In this document: positions 43,901 through 55,900 of the stretch, in pieces
Position numbering within the stretch: the stretch's first letter is position 1
How the letters are laid out: each line of letters starts with the position of its first letter
Origin: Mesostigma viride
Lineage: Eukaryota > Streptophyta > Mesostigmatophyceae > Mesostigmatales > Mesostigmataceae
Assembly: GCA_009746045.1 (NCBI GenBank)
Contig: RPFO01000253.1
Location: 4,553,332 to 4,617,331, forward strand
DNA: 64,000 nucleotides
Reading direction: 5' to 3'
Made by a program: the position numbers and the translations under genes
Notes under the pieces: model-generated
What the model was told of the DNA's origin: nothing
Seen by the model: only the letters and a program-made list of their open reading frames with translations
Database searches by the model: none

Positions 43901-46900
43901 GCGGGGTGGCGGTTGCGGGCGTGAGCGCCGGGATAACAGCATAACTAAGGTATATGTTCGTTAGAATCCAGGACCACCTGGCAGCCGGTGGCGGGGGGGG
44001 GGCCTGCAAGGAGTGAGGGTAGTGACAAGTCATATTAGGACATATCGGGTTCTACCTGTTGTTATGGTGGGTTGGGGGCACGGGGACTTTGGGATGCAAA
44101 CAAGTTTGATGTGTGAGAAGTTATGGTATGTATGGGACGAGCCGTATTAGAGCGCCATTTGGGGGGGGATAGCACCGATGGCCACGATGGGTTGTGGGGG
44201 ACAGATGTACGACAGGGTGATCGTGGGCTGTGGGCACCGGAATGATAACTATGCACTATCATGGCATCGCAAGGCAACCCCTCGCGAGGTGGTTGGATTC
44301 CAATCTCATATCTTGCGTGTTTGGACAAGATAATCACACCAGTCCCAGGCTGACTCGCTGGGCACCACAATCCCCCCATTATACTCAAGACTCACCGTCC
44401 CTACCGTCCCCATTCATTCACACTATAAAAAGGATAAACTACTAGCCTTGGGTATTCAATATGTGAAAAAAAGTCTACAACTATAGCATGGAATATTTAA
44501 TCCCATGCCCCCATCCTACCTGCGCGGCCTCAGAACTCTGCGCGCTGCTGGCTGCCGCGAGCTTGCGCCGCCGCTTCGCCTCCAGCATGGCCGCCAACGA
44601 CGCCTCCTGGCTCTTCTTCTCGTTCTCAAGCAACCCCCTCAGGTTCCTCAGATTTGCCTCGTGCTCTGCCACTAGCGCCCGCCGCTGATCCTCGGGCATC
44701 GCTGCCCCCTTGGCCGCGTCCATGCGGGCCTGCTCGCGGTCGAGCACAGCACGCGTGTGCTCCTCCAACTGCTGGCGCACCCGGGCCACCTCGGCGCTCA
44801 TCTCCGCCGCCATGCGCTCGGTTAAGGCCGCCAGCTCGGCGCGGTGACGGGCGTCCGTGGGGGACTCGCCCGTGAGGCGCGCCAGCATGGCCTTGTCGTG
44901 CAGCTCTTGCTTCATCCTGGTGGGAGCAGCGGCGGGTTTGTGATGGATTGAGGGAGGGTCGAGCAACGAAGGCAAGTGAAGGTGGGAGTGATGATTCACG
45001 TTATCAAGCCACGCTATGGAGGGTCAAGCGCCGGTTACAGGGAGGAAAAGGACATGCTGGCGTTGAAGGGTCCGGCAGCAGCAAACATGGGGTTAAACTT
45101 CTCCTCTCCTCTCCAGACTTCATGGACTTGGCATCATGGCATCAGGGGGGGCAAAGTGATATCAACAACAAGGACAACAACAGGCACCGGCATGAGAGAG
45201 GGAGGGGGGGGATGCTTCAAGAAACTGATCTTGATGGAATCGTTCCCAGAATGGCAAGAACACATCCTCAACTGACCACATCACATCGTACCCTCCTCAC
45301 CCTAACCGCCGGTCGAACCCAACCTTCCACTTCGATCCAAAATGCCTCTCTTTCTCAAACTGCTTGGCTGTTTAGCCCATCCGTCCACTCACTGTCGCCC
45401 CTCCTGCATGCCCCGTGGATCCACTCATCGTCTCCACTCACCGGTTGAGCGCGTCCTCCTTGGCGTTCAGCTGGCCCTTGAGCCCCATCACCTCCGCCAG
45501 AAGCAGCTTCTCCCGCACCTCGTACGCCTCCCGCACGCGAGCGATCCCGCCCTCAAACTCTGCCAGCGCGACCCGCCGCTCCTCCGCGCTCATCCCTTCG
45601 GCGCCCGACACCAGCTCCCGGAACCGGCCCTCCACCGCCTCGTGCACCGCCTTGGCCACATCCATCCTCTGCTGGGCCTTCAAAGCGTCCATCCGGGCCG
45701 CCTTCTCCCTCTCCAGCGACGCCTCGAGCGCGGCCTCCTGCTGCTGCAGCATGCCCGCGAGCTCCCGTTCCAACTTCTTGCGGCCAGCACCCGAGGGCTG
45801 CTCGGCGAGCGCGCGTGCTGCCTGGGCGGCGTGCGCCGCCTCGAGCGCGGCCAGTTTGCGGCGGCGCTTGGCCTCCAGCTGGCGCTCCAGTGCGCGCGTC
45901 TGCAGCGCCTTCTCCTCAAGCAGCCGCGCCTGCAGGGACGCCAACTCGCTCTCGTGCTGGCGGTAGAGCGCCGCGGGGTCGATTTGGGACGAGGGCGCGC
46001 GGCCAACTTGGGCCTGGGGGGGTGGACATTACAGGGGCGAACATGCAAGCGGTGGGCGTCACAAGGGCGGGCATCAGCGGTGTGGAGATCGAAGGGGTGG
46101 GCATGAAAAGGGTGGACATTCAGGACCCAGACATTAAAGGGGCAGCAATCAAAAGGGGTGAGCATCAAAGGCGGTGTGCGGAGAGCAGCAAAGCACCAGG
46201 ACCAAAGGTGCGGAAGGACACCGAAGGTAAAAGCATGGCGAGGGTTGATGGGTGTTGAGGATCAAAGGAAGTCAAAGGAAGGGCCGACAGATGTTGCCGC
46301 GTAACTATGCTGGAAAGTGAAAGCCGCGGGACGGCGGGAAGTGGAGAAAGAAAGATGTCTTGCAACCAGTAGCTACAATGGCAGTGTAATTACATACCTG
46401 CAGCCGCGCCATCATCTCTCGCTGCAGCGCCTCCTCCATGGCAACGCGCTCGCCCATCTCGCGCGAGGCGTCGCCCGCGGGTAGCGGCAGCTCAGCCGCC
46501 TGTGCGCCCTCCAGCTGCAGAAGCCTTCGGCGCCGCTTGGCTTCCGTGGATGCCCGCACTTGCGCCAGCTGGGAGCGGTACTGGGCCTCCAGGACCGCGC
46601 GCTGCGGGGGGACAGATGGTACATCAACAGGAGAACAGAGATGCCAATAAGCATTGGATACCCAAGGCCGCACGCTGCGGGGGAGGGCCACCAGCGATCA
46701 CAACAGGAAAGGAAAGGATGCCAGAGGTTAAATGGGAGAGCAGACTCAGATGGGAGATGCCGGGCACGAAGTGGGCCTATAGGACCGTGCCCTGCAGGGG
46801 ACAGATGGTACAATTATAAATAAGGCAGAGATGCCAATAAGAATTGGACCGCCAGGACCGCGCTAGGCGGGGGATGCCAGAACTTTCGACGACAGGACAA

Positions 46901-49900
46901 CGCATGCCGGGAGTTTCGGTGGCGACAGACGCCAGAAAGTTGAGTGGGATGGAGAGGAGGACGAAAAATGCTTGCGGACCCCCAGAGCAATGCAGGAAGT
47001 GAGAACCACAGCGGAGAAAGATTCCCAAAGATAGTATGAAAGGTAGTACAGATGCAAGCAACCACAGCAAGGACAAAGGCGTAGATGCCAGCCATACCAT
47101 ACTGTAATATACTGTTGGACACACCGAGGTAACAGATAACCACGCACCAGCTTATGGAATCGCGCCTCATGCTCCGCCACCAGCCGGTCCACCGCCTCCG
47201 CCGACAGCTCCTGCGTTGCAGTGGCCAGCATGAGCCCATGCAGCGCCCTCTCCTGGTCGCGCTCCAGCCTCGCTCGCTCCCCCGCGACCCTGGCTACGAG
47301 CGCCGCCACCGCCGCCTCCTCCTCCGCCGCCAGTTCCGCCTCCAGCGCCCCCGCTTCGAGGTTGTGGACCCCCATGAGGCCGACGACGGCCATCGCATTA
47401 TCCTCGTCCGACATACTGCTACCATCCCCGGATGATGGATCCGTGGACCCCCGCCCAAGCTTGAGGTTGGCGTCATGCTCGGCGCGCTGGCGCTCCGCCA
47501 CGTGGCGCGCCTGAAGCGCGCGCGCCCGCTTGTCCTTCTTGGCGGCCAGCTGGTGGCGCAGGTCGGCCGCTTGGCGCTCCCGCTCGGCCTCCAGGCTGGA
47601 GCGGTACGCGGCCAGCTCCGCGTTGTACTGGCGCTCCAGCGCCTCGACTTGGGCGCGGTCGCCGGAGAGGGCCGCCGCACGCTTGAGACCTGGGGGGCCG
47701 AGGGGGGAGGGAGCCAGAGGGAATGTGTGTGTGTGGGGGGGGGGGGAAGGGAAGAAGGGAAGAGAGGGGGAGAGTTGGAGAGGGACGTGGGGTTCGCTTT
47801 AGGCGTGGGGGGAGGGAAGAGTGTGTGTGTGTGGTGGAGGGGTGGGGTAGCGGTGGGCGTTGATGTGTGTGCATTTTTGTGCTTGTGTGCAAAAGAGGGG
47901 GAGAGGGAGGAAAGAGGGGGAAGAAGGGAAGAGAGGCGGAGACCTGTTGAGGGGGGGACGTTTGAGAATTAGAGAGAGAAGTGGGTGATGGCGAGAAGGG
48001 GAAAGAGGAAGAGTGCTCAACGAAAGCCAGCTCCATCTATCTAGTCGCAACCTATTAGCACAGGGGGTGTTCACGCAATTCCAATATACCTCAGAAAACA
48101 GACGCAACAGACCGCCAACATGTATCTGCAAGATAAATGGACGACATAATGGCTAGTGCCACCTTCAATCAATGGGCTCAATCCACGGCAGCAGAACACA
48201 CGATGGGCTCAAGTTTCGTAAACAGAACAGACACACATGCCGACCCTTTGTCGATGTGAGCACACATACCATCCATGCGATAATAACTAAAAAATGGCCA
48301 CACAAAGCGGCACCCATCATCGATGCGCTACAAACATGGCGTCAAACTCAATCCACCCACAAATTATTGCGATACATATGCACATAACAAATAGTAGCGC
48401 AACCCACCACCGATGCCCTAACAAATAAGCATAGTAAAAACCTCTACCACCCACCATCAATGCGCTAACAAATAAGAATAGTCCAACAGTCTAACACCCA
48501 CCGTCGATGCGCTCCTGTTCCGCCGCCACACGCTCCGCGTCCCGCCGCGCCGCCGCCGCCAGCGCCACCTCCGCCTCATCCGCCTCCTCGGCCTCCGCGT
48601 CCTCCAGCATTAGCTCCATCTCCCTCTCCTGCAGCCGCCTCAACATCTCCGCCCTCCGCTGCTGCTCCTCGGGGGACAGGCCCTCCAGGCCCTGCCCTCC
48701 CTCGGTCGCAGTGACGGTGGCCAGTCCCGCGAGCCGGTCCTGCTCTAGCGCCTGCTTGCGGCGAAGCCGGTCTAGTCGGGCCAGGGCGCGCTTGCGAACG
48801 TTCTCTGCTAAGGACGCGGCCTGGGCGTCGCGTTCTTTCGACAGGTTGGACCGCAGGTTGCGGAGGGCAGCATCACCCTCCGCGCGCACCTGGACACGTG
48901 GAGGGGCACACACATAAGTGTACTAGTATCAGTTGGCATTTCGTGTATCAATTACTGCCTGTGCAGGCGTGGAGGCACACACACGATAGTGTCGTAGCAT
49001 CAGTGGGCATCTAACGTAATAACTAGTACACGTGCACGCGTGGAGGCACACACACACACGCACACACAAAATCATTGCCATATGACATATCAGTTTACTG
49101 TCAACGCAGATGGGGCATGCGACATATCATCATCAGTGGCCACAATCATAGTTTGCTTTATGTTATTAGCTCCCTTAACGTTATTAGCTCGCTCGCCTAT
49201 GTGGCACACAGGCTGCAATACACCCACCCACGCTCGGTTCATTCCTCCCACCTCGATCGTCTTTAACATCGTCCCCCCGACGTACTCACCTGTGCTAGGC
49301 CACCTGTGCAGCTCTGCTGCTCCCCTCCCTCGCTCCTCCACCTAAACAACACCAAAGGAGATGGTGCTAACCTACATCTCCTACCAGAACAACCAACAGA
49401 ATGAACGCTCACCTGTGCTAACCTACACCTCGTACCAGAACAACCAACAGAGCGAACGCTCACCTGTGCTAACCTACACCTCCTACCAGAACAACCAACA
49501 GAGCGAACGGTCACCCGTACCAAGTCCTCCTACAAACCAGTACGCGTGCAGGGACATGCCCCCCCAAACAACACAAAGAAGAAGAAAATTCACCAACCTG
49601 CGCTTTCTACCAAAACCACAACACGCCACAACAAAGGAAATAATGCTCACCCGCGCCAAGTCCTTGGCGGATGCATCCCTCGCCGCAGCCTCTGCGTCCG
49701 CCCTCTGCTGCAGCAGCTGCGCCACGGCCGCAGCATGCATCGACAGGAGCATGCCCGCGGCCGCATCGTCCGCCTTCACCTCGGCCTCCCCCTCGGCAAC
49801 GCGCAGCTCTTGGGCGTGTACAGCCGCAAGCATCGGCTCCAGTGCCTCGAGTGCCGCGCGGTCACCCACCTGCGCCGCGTCCTGTATAGAAATCGACGTG

Positions 49901-52900
49901 CATAGAGACAAGTAGACGCCAAGTAGCGGCATCGAAGCAGGGTTCAGGGTGAGCAAAGAGTGCCACCCATGATGTCTAGTCAACCGCACATTACCCTACA
50001 TGTACTACAAGCAGTCATACGTACATACCTGTAGTACAGACGCTGAACACACACTACGTGGTTGGTACCACGAGCTTGGATTACACTCTGCCTACATGCA
50101 TAAGACAAAGTAAAAAATCCCACAAATCCATGTTTCAAACACAGCCCGAAAACCCAAGTGTCACCGCCCCCAATCATCCACACAATCATCTACCCAGGCA
50201 GCTACCCAAGCGTCTCTGCGCTTCTAATTAATCTACCCCAGCGTCCCCACCTGCACCGCGACCTCCACCGCGGCGCGTGCCCGCTCCGCCTCCTGCGCAC
50301 GAGCCAGCTGCGCGAGCTTCCGCTGCCGGCGTGCTGCCAGCTGTCCCTCCAGCGCCCGCTGCTGCTCCGCCTTCTCCGCCTCCAGCGCGGCCCTCAGCCT
50401 CTCCAGCGCCTCCCCGGCCTCCTTCCTCATCCTCTCGAGCTCCTCCCCAGACATCTCCCCCGACGCCACCCGCGCCTCCGCCTCCTCCAGCCGCACCGCC
50501 TCCCTCTGGGCGGCCGCCGCGACCAAAGCAGCACTCCTGGCATCCGCCCCCACGGCCCACCCGGCGACTGCCTCCTCTACTTCCAGTGCCGTCACGCGCT
50601 CCGCCACAGCCATCGCATCGGCGTGCACCTGCTGGAGCCTTGCCACGATATCCTGCCCTCGGTCACCGCCCACGTCGTCCGACCCACCACCAGGGACTAC
50701 GGCATTCCCCACGGATGCAAGAATACCCACACCACCCGTGCTGGGCCGTAGCTCCTCTACTGCCGCCCGCAACGCCAGCTCCCGCGTCCACAGCGCCCCT
50801 CGCTCCTCCTGCCGAGCCGCTGCCCGGGCCTCTCCCGCCTCCCGTGCAAGCGCAAACTCTGACAACGCGCGCCCGTGGACCACCTGGAGCGCGCCCGCTC
50901 CCTCGCCCACCTCCACCGATGCAATCTCCTCGTCCCGGCCCTTGGCCTTTGCGCCCATCGCACCGCCTTTCGCGCCCGCAAGGAGCGCGTAAAAGAGCCC
51001 CTTGACCAGACCGGGGCCTTTCTCTTGACCCGCGCTCCCACTTGCTGCCTCACCATCCCCAGCCGATGGACCCTCGGGGGCGCCAGAGGGCCTAGCCAGC
51101 CGCGCCACCTCCTCCGCCTGCCTCTTTGCGAGCTCCTCCGTCCTCCGCCTCGCTGACTGCGCCAACGTGGCCTCCAAATGTGCCATCTGTGCGTCCCGCT
51201 CTGCCTTCAGGCTCCTCGCCCACCGCAGCACGTTCCCTTGGTGTTCTGCTAGCAACCGCGCGAGCTCCGCCGACGACAGCTCATCCTGGCGCGCCAGAAT
51301 CGCCGCTGAGAGGCGCCGCCCTTCCTCCTCAATGACTGCGTCCGCGCCGCTGTTCTGCTGGCGCAGCGCACGCGTGGCGTCCTCCGCCGCCAACTCCAGC
51401 TCTGCTTCCAACGCCTGCCGCTCCCGCTCGTGCAGGACCGCCCACTCGGTGACGTTCGCCGGTAAGCCCTCTGCAGCCGCGGCCTCCAGCTGGCGCCGCT
51501 GCAACGCCGCCAGCTGGCGCATGCCCTCGACCACGCGGGCCCGATCCATGGCAGCGACGATCGACGCCTCTTCCCCACCCCCTCCGGGCCTGATCGCACC
51601 ACCGCCGAAAAACAAATCTTGGCCTTGCAGCGCAGTGGCTGCCATCGCACGCAACTCTGCCAGCGCGTCCTGCGATTGCTTGAGCACACGCGCGCGCGCC
51701 CTTGTGTCCTCCAACCGGCCCCGCAGCGCCTCTTCCTGCGCACGCTTCTCCTCGGCCAAGCGCACACGCATCGCCTCCAACGACGCCAGCTCGTCCTCGT
51801 GAGGAGCGCTGCCGCCCGCCACGCCCAGCGCCTGCATCTGCGCCAGGCTGGCCTGGAGCGCGCTCTCCGCGAGGGCATCGAACCCGGACGCGACCGCCCG
51901 CACCACCTGCGCGGCATCATCCCCTTCCAGGACTACCCGAGATGCCGTCATCAACCCGCCCCCAACGAGACCGGAATCGTCACTACCAGACGTCCCACCT
52001 GTGGCGGTTGCGGCTGCCAGCATGTCCCCTCGCGCACGCGTGGCCCTCGCCTCCAATTTTGCCCGCAGCGCCGCTTTTTGGCGGTCGCGCTCTGTCGCCA
52101 GCATAACCCTCTTCCTCTCGACTTCATCCGCGTGATGCCGCTTGAGCTCCGCCAGCTCAGACTCGGAGAACTCCCTCCTCGACCCCGACAACAACCCAGT
52201 TGCGCCGAGCCCAGCGACGCCACCCGTGCCGGTGGAGGACAGGGACTCCGCGCCGGCGGCAAGAAGCGCCGCCACGCGGGCCTCCCCCGCAGCGGCCTCT
52301 TCTGCCAACGCACGCTCCGCGAACGCGTCCATGCTATCCCCGAGCTCCTCCACGAACTTGTCAATAATCGCCGACTCACCCGCCGCGGCCGCGGTGGCCG
52401 CCCCCATGCTGCTCCCATCATCCACGACGTCGTCGTACTCGTCCTCGTCATCCGGGTACGCTCCCCCATCGGCGGCGCCGCCTCGTTCCCTCCTCCTCCG
52501 CTGCCGCTCGGCGAGCCTCGCCGCCAGGTCATCGAGCTGCGCCTTCTTCTCGCGTTCCAGCAACAGCCGGCGTGCCTCCACGTCAGCAACGCCTTGTGCG
52601 AACAGCTCCGCACTCGAATACATCTTGCCTCCGGGGCCGCCAAACAGCCCGGCCTGGGAGCCATCGTCCTCGGTCCCAGCCCCGACATGGGCCCACGACC
52701 CTGGCCGGCCAGCCTCTTCCACCGCGATCGCCAGCAAGGCGTCCATCGCTGTGCTGGCTTCCGCAAGCACGCCCGCGCGCTCCGCGGCCTCCTCCTGAGG
52801 AGTCAGCCCGCCCCCAGGGGCGCCACCCCTCGTAGCCGCGGCACGCCTGGCCCTCTCCTCGAGCTTCCTCCTCAAGTCCAGACGCTGCTTCTCGCGTTCT

Positions 52901-55900
52901 TCTTGCAGCCGAGCGCGCAGACCCTCCAGCGCGACTGCCTGCTGCGCCTGCAGCGCGTTGAGCTCGTCCTCCGATAGATCCCCTCGCAGCCGGGCTTCGT
53001 CGAACGCCGTCTCCATGGCCTGAGTGACGGAAGCGAGCACACAATCCGCGTACGCGTCCATCTGGAGCATCACGGCCGCCTCGTCCGCCCCGGCCGCCCT
53101 CGCCGCCGCCGCCGCAAGGGCGACCGCGTTTGATCCTACTTGCACCAGTCCGGCTCGCTTGGCGGCGGCGAGCGCCGATTTGAACCGCTCCACCGACAAC
53201 TCGTCACTGCCGGGACGTGCCACGCTGGCTGCTGCCGCCGCAACGAGCCCATCCAGAGCCTCTGACGCGAGCGCGACCCCGTCCTCGAGCGACACCGCTC
53301 CGCCTCCCCCGCCCGCACGCTGCTTCTTCGCGGCGAGTCGCGCCGCGAGGGCGGCACGCTGCCGGTCACGGTCTAATGCTAGCGAGCTACGCAGCCCATT
53401 CAACTCCTCTGCCTGCTGGCGACGCAACCTCTCCACGTCCTGGGGCGTCACGGGCCGCCCGCCTGGCCCCACAGTGACCGCCCTCTCGAGCCCCTCTAAT
53501 TCTGCCGCGCGCGCGGCGACCGCTTCCTCGACAAAAGCGTCCATTGCCGACTCGATTCTAGCGGAGAGCACAGCGGCCGCCTCGTCGGTGAGCCTCTCGC
53601 GCTCTTGCGCTTGCAGACGCGATTTCTGCTCCTCCAGCCGCCGCCGCAACGCCGCCACGTGTGCCGCGCTGCCGTCGTCGCCCGCTTCCCCAGGCACCCC
53701 AACCGCGAGCTTCCCTTTCCCTTTTCCCTTGCGGCCGGCACGCGTGTCCACCTGGCTCTCCAATCTCGCTGCCTCCCCGTTCACAATGGTGACGACGGCG
53801 GCGTCCAACTCCCTCGTGACGAGAGCCAGCTTATGCTCGACAAGCCTCGGGGCGCGTGCGACAGCTGCCGCGTCCAAATACGGCCGCTCAATCATCTGCG
53901 CGAATTGCCCATCGATCGACTCCAACTTGTCCCTCAATACCTGCTGGGCTTCCAACTCCTGAGCGGCCAGGAACGCGCGGCGCGCCTCTAAAGCCCGTGC
54001 GTGCTCCGCCCGGAGAGCCTCCCGCTCGGCGGCAGTGCGTTCGCCAGTAGACGCGTAGGCGGCGTCCTGGTGGGCAATCACCCGCTCGACCGCTTGCAAC
54101 TCCAGGGACAGTGCCCGCTCGTTCAGGGACGCCAGCTGGCGGCCCAGAAGCTCCACCTGACCCATCACCGCGCGCCGCGGGGTGGACCCGGACGGCTCCA
54201 AACGCGCCAACTCGCTCGCATGCCGCTTCTGTAAGAGTGCGCGACGCTTCTCGCGCGCCTCTTGCAGCTCCCTCCTCCTCGCCACCACCTTGGCGTCCGC
54301 CTCCTCCGCCAGCCGCCGCGACAGCTTCTCCAGTCGCCCCTCACTCTCCTTGACCAGCGCCGCACGCTGCGCCTTGTGCTTCTCCCCACCCATGGTCCCC
54401 GCTGCGGTCGCCGCGCTGTCCAGCTGTTCCAGCATCCGCAACAGCTCCTCGTCGAAGATCCCCTTGGCCTCCTCGAGCTTGGCCTCGCGCTCCCTCGCCG
54501 CCGATTCCACGTACGCCAGCATGACCGCGGGTTCCTGGATGTCTGCCTCCGCCTCGGCCACCTCCATCTCCTTGTTGTGCACGTCCACCATAGCTTGCAG
54601 CACCTCCAACCGCAGCGCCTCGGCCTCCCCGCTCGTCGCGCTCTCCCCGACCAGCGATGCCCGCATGCTGTCCTGGCCCTCGTACGTGATATCATACTCA
54701 CCGCTCTTGAGCCCGCCACCGCCAGCGGAGGACAGCCGGCGGCCGCTCCCCGTTGGCGGTCTCCCCCCCCTGGCCCGACCCGCCCCGGCGCCGGCATCCG
54801 TGCCTCCGGCTGCGACGCCCGCGCTAATGCTCGGCGCCGCCTCCAACTTGGCCATCTGGGACAATAGCTTGTCCAACATGGCATCCAGGAGCTCGCGTGC
54901 CTCGCCCACTGCCCGCCGCTTCTCGTTCACTAGCTCCTCCTGCCGCGCCAGGTCCCGCATCTGCGAATCCACCACGGCCGCGCCCGCACGGAGCCTCTCC
55001 GTGAGTGCCGCCGCGCCCGGCTGGCCCCCACCATCGCGAGGGCCAAGCGGGCCCCTTGGGGGCCAAATCTGCGCCCCGTCCTCGTCCGTGTAGGGATGCT
55101 GGTCTCCGCCACTCGCGCTGGCGTTCGCCCCCATGTCGATCCCCAGGGTGCGCCCGAGCACATCCATGAGCTTCTCCAGGGTCCGGTTCATGATGCGCGT
55201 CTGCGTGGCCAAAGCGCCGTCACCGCCTAAGTCCCGGATGTCCACCTCATCACCGTCCATGCCGGTCCCCGTCTCCCCGACCGCCCGCTGAAAACTCTCC
55301 CCCGGCTGGTGCATCTCGTGGACCGAGAGCTTGCGGCCTTCCTCCCGGAACCCAGGCTGCTTCGCGGGCACCGACCCCCACGACGCCTTGTTCCAGAAAT
55401 GCGCGAACACGAGGAGCGCGGCCAGGAACGCAAAGAACCCGCCAAAGATGAGCCCAATGAGCACCCAGTCAGGGACGCGGAGGATATCGTCCTCCTGCTT
55501 CACGCCCAGCGTGAGCGAGTACTCCTCGGTCTTGGGGAGGATACGCGGCCCCGGTGGGCACTGCGCGACGCCTTCCTTGTACACCCGGACCATGGTCTGC
55601 TGCCGCGGCTGCCAGCGTGCATGGAACACGTAGAGGCCCGGCTCGTAGAATATGAACAGGAAGGACGTCGCGTGAATCACCGTGTTGTTGCTGTCCTGGC
55701 GCTTGGCCAGCCGGAGGAACTCGCCGTAGTCGAACAGCGGGTTGGAGTTGAGGAGGGAGTCCTTGGCGTACACGGGGTAATTCGTCGGGTCGGACGACAT
55801 GTCGAAGATCAGCCCCTCGCCCTCGTTCAGGCAGATGATCGGCTGCGCGATCGCGGGCAGCTCCCCTCCGATGCCCCCGCCACCACCCGTCTGAAGCAGC

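Larger units (their letters stand above)
37977..55392 (-). other. Cytoplasmic coiled-coil repeats and Gly/Ser-rich tail of the giant protein
   Basis: Long Ala/Glu/Arg-rich helices with a recurring module: an N-cap like (L/M)SxEE, a helix with HxxxLxxLRxxL, then ExExQxxxLxxxLxxKRxRK. Examples are LSEDELNALQAQQAVALEGL (about 52.95 kb), FSESELAELKRHHADEVERK (52.16), MSGEELERMRKEAGEALERL (50.45), LSPEEQQRRAEMLRRLQERE (48.68), MSAEERRVALAEFEGGIARV (45.58), MPEDQRRALVAEHEANLRNL (44.69) and MSAEEKARILAQMRQDIAAC (43.64). Many of the later small exons carry about one module. The last exon has a poly-Gln run (38.99 kb), a Gly/Ser/Thr-rich stretch and a short final coiled coil. No kinase or enzyme motif is visible. 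Confidence 0.85.

Noticed and set aside
53024-53962. Long plus-strand ORFs opposite the giant gene (also 57187-58212, 51619-52977 and others)
   Set aside because: They are GC-rich antisense shadows of exons that have consistent splice phases and domain structure on the minus strand.
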